DNA from: Oscillospiraceae bacterium
GTDB taxonomy: Bacteria; Bacillota_A; Clostridia; Oscillospirales; CAG-272
Length of the DNA stretch: 11,567 nt
Reading direction: 5' to 3'
NCBI GenBank assembly: GCA_015063335.1
Contig: SVUH01000039.1
Span: 1-11,567 of the forward strand
Part shown: positions 1-7,083 of the stretch, one piece after another
Position numbering within the stretch: position 1 is the first letter of the stretch
Layout: every line of letters starts with the position of its first letter
Notes under the pieces: generated by a model
Databases searched by the model: none
Seen by the model: the letters and a program-made list of their open reading frames with translations, nothing else
Told to the model about the DNA's origin: nothing
Position numbers and translations under genes: made by a program

Positions 1-781
1 TGGCGTTAACAAATCGTGTAGAGGGATTAGTGATAGATGAAAAGAATATCGCCTTTACCGATGCTTTGCCGAGTCTATCGTTTATTTCGTTAAAATCGTC
101 AATTGCAAATTTCTCTCTGTTGAATGCGAGAACAAGCTTATGCCCCGATATAGCCTCGTCAATAAGAGAGGTCTGCTCACCTCGTATCTCCGACTGAAGC
201 TTGAACATCGAATACGTTCTTTTAGCTATAAATGAAGCAACGAAAAATGACAGAGGAGTAAGCAATACGACCAACAGAGTTATCGGTACGTTTATTACAA
301 ACATAAATAAAAGCGTTCCGACGATAGTTATAATGCTGCTGAAAAACTGTGTAAATCCAAGCAGAAGTCCGTCCGCGAATTGGTCGGTATCCGTAATAAT
401 TCTGCTTACCACCTCGCCCGTAGTGCGTGAGTCGATATAGGAGACAGGGAAGCTCTGAAGCTTTACAAATGCCTCGTGACGGATATTTCGTACGATTCCG
501 TAAGTCATGCGGTTGTTCAGTACGTTGATAAGCCACTGGAGAAGCGCAGTTATCATTACTGAGGCGCCTATCTTTATAAGTATTAAATATATTGCCTCGT
601 GGTCGACAGCCCCCTTGCTGATCGCTTGGTCGATCGCCTGACCGACGAGAATGGGAACGTACAGGGTAAGCGCTACGGAAATTGCCGTAAATACGAGAGA
701 TAAAATGAAGTGAAGCCTATAAAATTTAAGATATTTCAGTATTTTGAAAAAAGCCTTAACGTTTCCTTTGTTTGCCTTCAT
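1..781 (-). CDS. ABC exporter subunit 2, N-terminal membrane part (partial)
   Basis: The reading frame is open from the ATG at 781-779 to the left edge, giving 260 codons with no stop. What is seen is the membrane half of a type IV ABC exporter. Membrane segments lie near residues 22-44, 64-86, 141-163 and 164-186, with a fifth starting near 245. The family-typical stretch PVSYIDSRTTGEVVSRI is at about 112-128, and a cytoplasmic coupling stretch VLAFNREKF at about 217-225. The nucleotide-binding domain should lie beyond the window. The start codon overlaps the stop of the upstream subunit by one base (TAATG), and GGAGG lies 9 bases upstream, so the two are almost certainly co-translated and form a heterodimeric exporter. 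Because the partner carries a degenerate ATP site, I infer that this subunit supplies the catalytic Glu and His. The substrate cannot be read from the sequence. Confidence 0.9.
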   Translation of the reverse strand, partial: MKANKGNVKAFFKILKYLKFYRLHFILSLVFTAISVALTLYVPILVGQAIDQAISKGAVDHEAIYLILIKIGASVMITALLQWLINVLNNRMTYGIVRNIRHEAFVKLQSFPVSYIDSRTTGEVVSRIITDTDQFADGLLLGFTQFFSSIITIVGTLLFMFVINVPITLLVVLLTPLSFFVASFIAKRTYSMFKLQSEIRGEQTSLIDEAISGHKLVLAFNREKFAIDDFNEINDRLGKASVKAIFFSSITNPSTRFVNA

Positions 782-2502
782 TATTGCTCACCTCCTTTTG
801 GGAACTGTGAGTAATAGATATCTTGGTAAACCTCAGACTCCGATAGCAGATCGGCGTGCTTTCCGGCTCCTACAAGGCGACCGTCGTCAAGCACGAGAAT
901 AAGATCTGCATTCATAAGCGATGCCGCTCTTTGTGATACGATAAACACGGTGGGATTATATTCAAGATCGGCAATGGCAGAGAGCAGCTTTGACTCCGTT
1001 AAAAAGTCAAGGGCAGATGTCGCGTCGTCCAAAACCAAAATTTCGGGCTTCTTCATAAGTGCACGAGCGATGGTGAGTCTTTGACGCTGACCGCCCGAAA
1101 AGTTATTTCCGTTTTGAGCTACCTCGGTGTCAAGTCCTTCTTTTTCTTCTACAAACTCCTTTGCCTGCGCTAGCTCCAATACGTTCCAAGCATCTTCATC
1201 TGTTGCATTGGGGTTGCCCCATTCAAGATTTGAACGAATATTGCCCTTAAAAAGTCTGGGGCTTTGAGGAACAACACCGACGATATTGCAAAGCTCCTCC
1301 TTTTCATATTCGCAAGCATTTTTTCCGTTAATGAATACGTTTCCGCACTTAGGTGAATAAAGACCGGGTATAAGATTTACAAGCGTGCTCTTTCCCGAGC
1401 CCGTTCCGCCGATTATTCCGACTCTTTGCCCTTTTTTTATTGAAAAGCTTATGCCCTCAATAGCACAGTCGCCGTGTTCACTGTATCCGAAAGAAACGTT
1501 TTGGAAATTAACCGAACTACCGTCGTCGCAAGTCCTTACATCAGCCTCTTTTCTTTGCTCTGCGGGCATAGCAAGTATGGCGGATACGCGCGAAGCGCTT
1601 GCGGCAGCCTTAGTCAGAGTGATTATAAGAGAGGCAAGCTTTATAAGCTCAACTAAAATTTGCGACATATAGTTATAAAGCGCAACGAGTTCACCTTGGG
1701 TTATATCTCCCGAGTCAACCTTTAACGCGCCCGAACGGATAAGAATAATGATCGCAAAATTTATAATTACATAGGTAAGGGGATTCATGAGCGCGGAAAT
1801 ACGTCCCGCGAACATCTGGATCCTTGTAAGCTTATTGTTTTTATCGTCGAAATCGGCAGTTTCCTCAAGCTCGCGATTAAAGGCTCTTACAACTCTCGTA
1901 CCGTTGAAGTTGGAGCGGACCTTTCCCAGTACAGAATCAAGGCTTGATTGCGATTTTTTGAATACGGGCATGCTTATAAGCATAATACCGAACACGACAA
2001 TTGCCAAAAGGGGAATTGTGACAGCAAAAATGAGCGCCAAGCGCACGTCTATCATAAACGCCATTATCATAGCGCCGAAAACTATAAACGGTGAGCGCAT
2101 AAACAGACGCAGAAACATGTTTATTCCCGTTTGCACGGAATTTATGTCCCCCGTCATTCTCGTAATAAGGGTTGACGTACCGAGCTTGTCCGTATCCGCG
2201 TAGCTAAACGACTGAATGTGCGCAAAAAGCTCGCTTCGTATTCTCGCAGAAACGCCAACTGCAGTCTTTGCTGAAAAATACTGTGCGCAGATAGCAGATA
2301 TCAATCCGACAACACCGAGTAAAAGCATAACGCCGCACATCAAAAAGACGGTGCGCGTGTCGTTCTGTCCGATTCCAACGTCGATAATTCTCGTTACAGC
2401 CAACGGAACCAGCAATTCAAATATTGCCTCAAGGCATTTAAAAAGCGGGGCAAGCACAGACTGAACTCTGTACCCCTTGAAAAATTTAAGTAACGATTTC
2501 AA
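781..2502 (-). CDS. ABC exporter subunit 1, membrane domain plus degenerate ATPase domain
   Basis: A complete 573-residue half-transporter of usual length. Six membrane segments fall within about residues 19-296 and the nucleotide-binding domain within about 330-565. Motifs seen: Walker A GGTGSGKST (365-373, Lys371), Q-loop Gln413, signature FSGGQ (468-472), Walker B ILVLDD (488-493) and D-loop SALD (496-499). The residue after the Walker B Asp is Asp493 where active domains have Glu, and the switch position is Gln524 (VSQR) where they have His. These two changes are known from the degenerate member of heterodimeric exporters such as TM287/288 and BmrCD. The start is TTG at 2502: an in-frame TAA lies directly before it, GGAGG sits 11 bases upstream, and the N-terminus MKSLLKFFKGYR fits the family. 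It is the first gene of the two-gene operon. Its last codons (KGGEQ) double as the ribosome binding site of the next gene. Confidence 0.95.
   Translation of the reverse strand: MKSLLKFFKGYRVQSVLAPLFKCLEAIFELLVPLAVTRIIDVGIGQNDTRTVFLMCGVMLLLGVVGLISAICAQYFSAKTAVGVSARIRSELFAHIQSFSYADTDKLGTSTLITRMTGDINSVQTGINMFLRLFMRSPFIVFGAMIMAFMIDVRLALIFAVTIPLLAIVVFGIMLISMPVFKKSQSSLDSVLGKVRSNFNGTRVVRAFNRELEETADFDDKNNKLTRIQMFAGRISALMNPLTYVIINFAIIILIRSGALKVDSGDITQGELVALYNYMSQILVELIKLASLIITLTKAAASASRVSAILAMPAEQRKEADVRTCDDGSSVNFQNVSFGYSEHGDCAIEGISFSIKKGQRVGIIGGTGSGKSTLVNLIPGLYSPKCGNVFINGKNACEYEKEELCNIVGVVPQSPRLFKGNIRSNLEWGNPNATDEDAWNVLELAQAKEFVEEKEGLDTEVAQNGNNFSGGQRQRLTIARALMKKPEILVLDDATSALDFLTESKLLSAIADLEYNPTVFIVSQRAASLMNADLILVLDDGRLVGAGKHADLLSESEVYQDIYYSQFPKGGEQ
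782..795 (-). promoter_or_regulatory. Ribosome binding site inside the subunit 1 C-terminus
   Basis: On the minus strand, GGAGGTGAG (795-787) is followed by CAA and then TAATG, where the stop of subunit 1 and the start of subunit 2 share one A. The ribosome binding site is wholly inside the coding sequence of the first gene, which fits coupled translation and near 1:1 production of the two exporter halves. Confidence 0.85.
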
Positions 2503-2511
2503 TTACAACGG

Positions 2512-2518
2512 CTCCTCC
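2512..2518 (-). promoter_or_regulatory. Ribosome binding site deciding the TTG start of subunit 1
   Basis: The minus strand reads GGAGGAG at 2518-2512, then TTG at 2502-2500 with 9-11 bases between, depending on which part of the purine run pairs with 16S rRNA. The codon immediately before the TTG is the stop TAA, and the first in-frame GTG or ATG lies 15 or more codons inside the conserved membrane domain. TTG is therefore the only plausible start. Confidence 0.8.
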
Positions 2519-2540
2519 GTAGTTAATAATGCATAAATAT

Positions 2541-2569
2541 ATTATAATATGAAATCCAATTTTTTTCAA
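2541..2569 (-). promoter_or_regulatory. Sigma-A type promoter of the ABC exporter operon
   Basis: On the minus strand, TTGAAA (2569-2564) and TATAAT (2546-2541) are 17 bases apart. Transcription would start near 2534, leaving a leader of about 30 bases before the TTG start. It diverges from the tRNA promoter, with the two -35 boxes about 20 bases apart. No operator-like palindrome is evident between them. Confidence 0.8.
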
Positions 2570-2588
2570 CTGTTTTTCAAAAAAAGTA

Positions 2589-2617
2589 TTGCAAAACGTA
2601 AAAAAGTGTGATATAAT
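2589..2617 (+). promoter_or_regulatory. Sigma-A promoter with extended -10 for the tRNA gene
   Basis: TTGCAA (2589-2594) and TATAAT (2612-2617) are 17 bases apart. The -10 is preceded by TGA, giving the extended form TGnTATAAT. The predicted start is near 2624, a few bases before the mature tRNA 5' end at 2630. Confidence 0.88.
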
Positions 2618-2629
2618 ATCAACCGTTAC

Positions 2630-2706
2630 GGAGGCATAGCTCAGTTGGTTAGAGTACTTGCTTGACATGCAAGGGGTCGCAGATTCGAGTTCTGCTGTCT
2701 CCACCA
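2630..2706 (+). tRNA. tRNA-Val (anticodon GAC), CCA encoded
   Basis: A full cloverleaf can be drawn. The acceptor is GGAGGCA with TGTCTCC (one G-T pair), the D stem GCTC with GAGT, and the anticodon stem CTTGC/GCAAG closing the loop TTGACAT with anticodon GAC. The T stem GCAGA/TCTGC closes TTCGAGT. The discriminator A2703 is followed by an encoded CCA at 2704-2706. Anticodon GAC reads the Val codons GUC and GUU. The gene stands alone, with its own promoter and terminator. Confidence 0.97.
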
Positions 2707-2709
2707 AAA

Positions 2710-2743
2710 CAAAAGACAGAGGTCAAACGACCTCTGTCTTTTG
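2710..2743. terminator. Terminator hairpin after tRNA-Val, probably bidirectional
   Basis: A perfect 15-bp stem (2710-2724 with 2729-2743) closes an AAAC loop. Its core GACAGAGGTC/GACCTCTGTC is flanked by A-runs on the left and T-runs on the right, so it has a U-tract on either strand. It begins 4 bases after the tRNA CCA. It lies between convergent genes and may also end the transcript of the flippase gene coming from the other side. Confidence 0.88.
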
Positions 2744-2750
2744 CTTTGCC

Positions 2751-2870
2751 GAAGTCCATCGAAACGAAGAATCTCTCAAACGCGTAGCGTTTGATGGTTT
2801 TGCGCAAGGACTGACTGCGGGTTAAATATACCTATAGGCGCAAAACAAGATTCTGAGTTCTGCTGACTTT
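2751..2870. other. Structured intergenic element, possible three-way-junction RNA or REP-like repeat
   Basis: Between the tRNA terminator and the flippase stop codon there is no gene, but several exact inverted repeats nest without conflict. They are P1 AGAATCT 2768-2774 with AGATTCT 2848-2854; P2 TCAAACGC 2776-2783 with GCGTTTGA 2787-2794 (loop GTA); and P3 GTTTTGCGC 2797-2805 with GCGCAAAAC 2838-2846, closing a 32-base loop. A weaker outer stem AAGTC 2752-2756 with GACTT 2865-2869 would enclose all of them. Only 0-2 unpaired bases separate the inner helices, as in a three-way junction. I recognise no known RNA family. It could be a small RNA, a structured 3' UTR of the minus-strand flippase mRNA, or a dispersed non-autonomous repeat. 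Confidence 0.5.
2848..2868 (+). repeat. Near-copy of the tRNA-Val 3' half
   Basis: This stretch repeats tRNA-Val positions 2681-2700 (T arm and start of the acceptor 3' strand) with one inserted T at 2854 and one substitution at 2866; the other 19 bases match in order. It is a direct repeat lying about 150 bases downstream of the tRNA end. Such copies of a tRNA 3' end are typical of attachment-site scars, but no integrase gene is present here. Confidence 0.55.
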
Positions 2871-4439
2871 TTATTTTGATTTTAAAATATATTTTACACT
2901 CTTAATCACCTTTTCTGCCTTGATCCCTCTGCAAAGAATAAGTAAAAGAACGTACAAAATCGAAGAAACAACAATAAGTACCCATACGTTATTTACTAAA
3001 AATACTTTTCCAAACAAGAAGTTTACAAGCTGTGTTGCCGCAACTATACACACAAGCGGTCTGCCGATCCAAAGCAGCGCGTTTGTCTTTACGCGACTTT
3101 TTATAAGCAAACGAGTTATGCTTAAAACTCCATTGAGTATCTCGGTAAAATAAACGGTTACTATGTATCCCATGATCCCCATGCGCGGAAGAAGTATCGC
3201 GACAAGTATGACGGATATTAGCGCGTCTACAATATTAACTATCATAGAGTACACGTGCTCTCCCATGCCCTTGAGCATGGCATCAACGGCGGTATCAAGA
3301 TACATTACGGGAATAAGCGGAGCTATCATTAGTATGTATTTTCCCGCATCGGTTGCTTCGGGATAAACTGTCTGTCCGAGTCTTAATGAAAAGCACATTA
3401 TTACGCCCGCACAGCCTATTGAAAACATAAGTACTGTTTCAAGCACAGTACAAACTATACCCTTAATTCTTCGCTCATCGCCAACAGCGAATGATTCTGC
3501 CACCTCGGGAATAAGAAGCCCCGCAAATGATGCGCTTATCGCGGCAGGGAACAAAACAAGCGGAAATACCATACTTCCAACCGTTCCGTAAGCCGCCAAG
3601 GAAAGGTCGCGCGAGCTTCCGCTTTTTTCAAGTCCTATGGGAATGAGAATATGCTCGATCGTAATAAGAGCGGAGCGCATATAGGCGCTGAATGCAAGCG
3701 GAAGTGCATTTTCGAGCACGCTTTTTGTGATCAGGTTGCCCGATGTGGTAGATGTATCGGACGAGACTTTTTTTCGTTCCGTTAAGTAAAGAATCAATCC
3801 TATAAAGAACGAAATTATCTCAGAGAGCGCACCGCCGCATATTACCGCAAGGCAGGCACTTTCGGTGTCCTTCGCACTCCAAAGAGAAAGAAAAGCGATA
3901 CATGCAAAAATTCTTATTCCTTGTCCAAGAATTTGCGTAACGGCGTTTTTGTATACGTGTCTTACCGCCGAAAAATATCCGCCGAGCACAGAGGACACTG
4001 ATATTGGAACAAACGTCAGAGAAAGCACCTTAAGCGGCAAAACAGTTCGCTCGTCGCGTAAAATTCCAATACCGATATTTAAGGAAAATAAAAAAAGCAC
4101 CACGGTTGCTATTATGCTGAAAAACAAAGCATAAAGAACGCAACGAATAAGTATTTTTCTTACTTCATTTCGCTTTTTTGCAGGTACGCCTCTCTCGTTT
4201 GACTCCGATGTATCGCCTATGGCTTCCGCAACGATACGTGTGGTCGCAAGGCTTATTCCCGAGGTCGCAAAGGTTATTCCAAAGCCGTACACGGTCGAGA
4301 TCAGCGAAAAAAGTCCCATGGCAACTGCGCCGATACGGTTGGATATATAAACGTTAAAAGCCATTGAAACAGAGCGTATAAGCAGCGTTACCACCGCCAT
4401 TAATGCGCCGTTTATAACAAACCTTCTTAATCTGTTCAT
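2871..4439 (-). CDS. SpoVB/MurJ-like flippase (MOP superfamily membrane protein)
   Basis: A 522-residue, very hydrophobic protein with about 14 membrane segments. The first lies near residues 11-31 and the last near 484-505, matching the length and segment number of SpoVB and related polysaccharide or lipid-linked precursor flippases. Family-like stretches are the N-terminal TSGISLATTRIVAEA (59-73), a GYFSA stretch near 154-158, FAGLLIPEVAES (305-316) and DAMLKGMGEH (386-395). These proteins move lipid-linked sugars across the membrane for the cell wall, spore cortex or capsule; the exact substrate is unknown. I chose ATG at 4439 because AGGAG (4450-4446) is 6 bases before it. The GTG one codon earlier is only 3 bases from AGGAG. 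No convincing promoter was found in the upstream gap. The gene is monocistronic, divergent from guaB and convergent with the tRNA. SpoVB-type proteins are common in non-sporulating relatives too, so this does not prove sporulation. Confidence 0.85.
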   Translation of the reverse strand: MNRLRRFVINGALMAVVTLLIRSVSMAFNVYISNRIGAVAMGLFSLISTVYGFGITFATSGISLATTRIVAEAIGDTSESNERGVPAKKRNEVRKILIRCVLYALFFSIIATVVLFLFSLNIGIGILRDERTVLPLKVLSLTFVPISVSSVLGGYFSAVRHVYKNAVTQILGQGIRIFACIAFLSLWSAKDTESACLAVICGGALSEIISFFIGLILYLTERKKVSSDTSTTSGNLITKSVLENALPLAFSAYMRSALITIEHILIPIGLEKSGSSRDLSLAAYGTVGSMVFPLVLFPAAISASFAGLLIPEVAESFAVGDERRIKGIVCTVLETVLMFSIGCAGVIMCFSLRLGQTVYPEATDAGKYILMIAPLIPVMYLDTAVDAMLKGMGEHVYSMIVNIVDALISVILVAILLPRMGIMGYIVTVYFTEILNGVLSITRLLIKSRVKTNALLWIGRPLVCIVAATQLVNFLFGKVFLVNNVWVLIVVSSILYVLLLILCRGIKAEKVIKSVKYILKSK

Positions 4440-4469
4440 CACTTACTCCTGAAATTTATACTTAACTAT

Positions 4470-4485
4470 ATGCAACTTTTTGCAT
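4470..4485. repeat. Palindrome ATGCAA-N4-TTGCAT upstream of the flippase
   Basis: Perfect 6-base half-sites lie on either side of CTTT, about 30 bases upstream of the flippase start in the divergent gap. The size and position would fit a repressor operator in the flippase leader or promoter region, but no regulator gene is nearby and the region is AT-rich, so chance is possible. Confidence 0.3.
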
Positions 4486-4506
4486 TGATATATAAAAATG
4501 ACCCCA

Positions 4507-4520
4507 AAAAAGTACTTTTT
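4507..4520. repeat. Perfect 14-base palindrome AAAAAGTACTTTTT
   Basis: An uninterrupted palindrome in the flippase-guaB gap, ending 25 bases before the guaB -35 box. It could be an operator or part of an AT-rich promoter upstream element. Simple A/T composition makes a chance origin plausible. Confidence 0.3.
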
Positions 4521-4545
4521 GACGAATAAAATCTTTATAAAACAG

Positions 4546-4574
4546 TTGACAAAAGTCGAATAATTTGATATAAT
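4546..4574 (+). promoter_or_regulatory. Consensus sigma-A promoter of guaB
   Basis: TTGACA (4546-4551) and TATAAT (4569-4574) both match consensus, with a 17-base spacer and TGA before the -10 (extended form). The region upstream of the -35 is AT-rich. The predicted start near 4581 gives a leader of about 45 bases, too short for a purine riboswitch. This predicts strong constitutive expression. Confidence 0.93.
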
Positions 4575-4593
4575 ATTTCCTAATAAATTATGA

Positions 4594-6093
<1,500 letters not shown>

Positions 6094-6109
6094 TTTTCAG
6101 AGTAAATAT

Positions 6110-6146
6110 AAAAGCACTGCAAATTTTTACGGTTTGCAGTGCTTTT
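6110..6146 (+). terminator. Rho-independent terminator of guaB
   Basis: A 14-bp stem (6110-6123 with 6133-6146; core GCACTGCAAA/TTTGCAGTGC) closes a 9-base loop and runs into TTTTTCTT. It begins 17 bases after the guaB stop codon and separates guaB from the rlmB unit. Confidence 0.92.
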
Positions 6147-6181
6147 TCTTGCTTTTTAACCTTAAAAAAACAAAAAAGGTA

Positions 6182-6210
6182 TATACAAAAATCTTTTTCT
6201 GTGATATAAT
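6182..6210 (+). promoter_or_regulatory. Extended -10 promoter of the rlmB unit
   Basis: TATAAT (6205-6210) is preceded by TGA (extended -10). The best -35 at a 17-base spacing is TATACA (6182-6187), four of six to consensus. Transcription would start near 6217, about 28 bases before the rlmB ATG. It probably drives rlmB, the large membrane protein and the radical SAM gene, since no terminator or new promoter is seen between them. Confidence 0.72.
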
Positions 6211-6244
6211 GTATTATGTATATATATTTTTATTCGGAGTTTTT

Positions 6245-7069
6245 ATGGAAAACAAAAAATTTAAGGGTAATAAAAATGAACGCGGAAGATTTAACGACCG
6301 CCGCAACGGTAAAAATTTTCAGGACGAAACTGTCAACGAGGGACTGGTCGTCGGTAGAAATGCGGTAAGAGAGCTTTTGAAATCAGGGCGTGATGTGGAT
6401 AAGATCTTCGTTCAGCGCGGAGAGCGCGAGGGCTCTATCGTCGTTCTCGTTTCCGAAGCAATCGAGCGCCATATTCCCGTAGTTGAGGTTGAAAAAGCGA
6501 AGCTTGACAAAATGACCGCATTCGCTACACATCAAGGAATAGTTGCAATGGCGGCAGAAAAGGAATACTGCACGGTTGACGATATTCTTGCAATCGCGGA
6601 GCAAAGAGGAGAAAGACCTTTTATCGTTATTGCTGACGGTATTACTGATCCCCATAATCTTGGTGCGCTGATAAGATGCGCCGAGGGAGTTGGGGCACAT
6701 GGACTTATAATCCCCAAGCGCCGCGCCGTCGGACTTACTCCCGTTGTGACAAAGGCGTCCTGCGGTGCTATTGAACACCTTGCAATAGCAAAGGTAACAA
6801 ATCTTGCATCTACTGTTGATATACTACGTCAAAAAGGAATTTGGGTATTTGCGGCAGAAGCGGGCGGAGATGCTTACTACAATACCGATTTTAAATGTCC
6901 TTGTGCTATCGTTCTTGGTAGCGAGGGCGAGGGAGTATCACGCTTACTCAAGGAAAAGTCCGATTATATAACCTCTATTCCGATGTACGGACACGTTAAT
7001 TCGTTTAACGTATCAACGGCAGCCGCCGTAATTCTTGCAGAGGTAGCAAAGCAACACAGACTATCCTGA
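6245..7069 (+). CDS. rlmB: 23S rRNA 2'-O-ribose methyltransferase, RlmB/SpoU family
   Basis: A 274-residue SPOUT-class methyltransferase. By family it uses S-adenosylmethionine to methylate the ribose of a guanosine in the 23S rRNA peptidyl-transferase region (G2251 in E. coli). A lysine/arginine/asparagine-rich tail (about 1-27) precedes the substrate-binding domain (about 32-108, from GLVVGRNAVRELL) and the knotted catalytic domain. Seen there are motif 1 DPHNLGALIRCAEG (135-148, Asn138 and Arg144), motif 2 IVLGSEGEGVSRL (222-234, Glu227) and motif 3 VNSFNVSTAAAV (251-262, Asn255). The start is ATG 6245 with GGAG five bases upstream, directly behind a good promoter. Longer in-frame extension leftward would overlap guaB and its terminator and is rejected. 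The next gene starts 14 bases after the stop. Other SpoU-family rRNA or tRNA targets are possible, but the N-terminal domain favours RlmB. Confidence 0.93.
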   Translation: MENKKFKGNKNERGRFNDRRNGKNFQDETVNEGLVVGRNAVRELLKSGRDVDKIFVQRGEREGSIVVLVSEAIERHIPVVEVEKAKLDKMTAFATHQGIVAMAAEKEYCTVDDILAIAEQRGERPFIVIADGITDPHNLGALIRCAEGVGAHGLIIPKRRAVGLTPVVTKASCGAIEHLAIAKVTNLASTVDILRQKGIWVFAAEAGGDAYYNTDFKCPCAIVLGSEGEGVSRLLKEKSDYITSIPMYGHVNSFNVSTAAAVILAEVAKQHRLS

Positions 7070-7083
7070 TTTTTGGAGGCAAT

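Noticed and set aside
2486..2707. A 73-codon minus-strand frame covering the tRNA
   Set aside because: It reads through the tRNA gene and both promoters, and overlaps the start of the exporter gene in a different frame. It is a chance open frame.
2701..2870. An insertion sequence or active integrated element next to the tRNA
   Set aside because: There is no transposase or integrase frame, and the region is only about 170 bases. At most it is a scar or a non-coding repeat.
4440..4442. GTG at 4442 as the flippase start
   Set aside because: It is only 3 bases from AGGAG; the ATG one codon later has a proper 6-base spacing.
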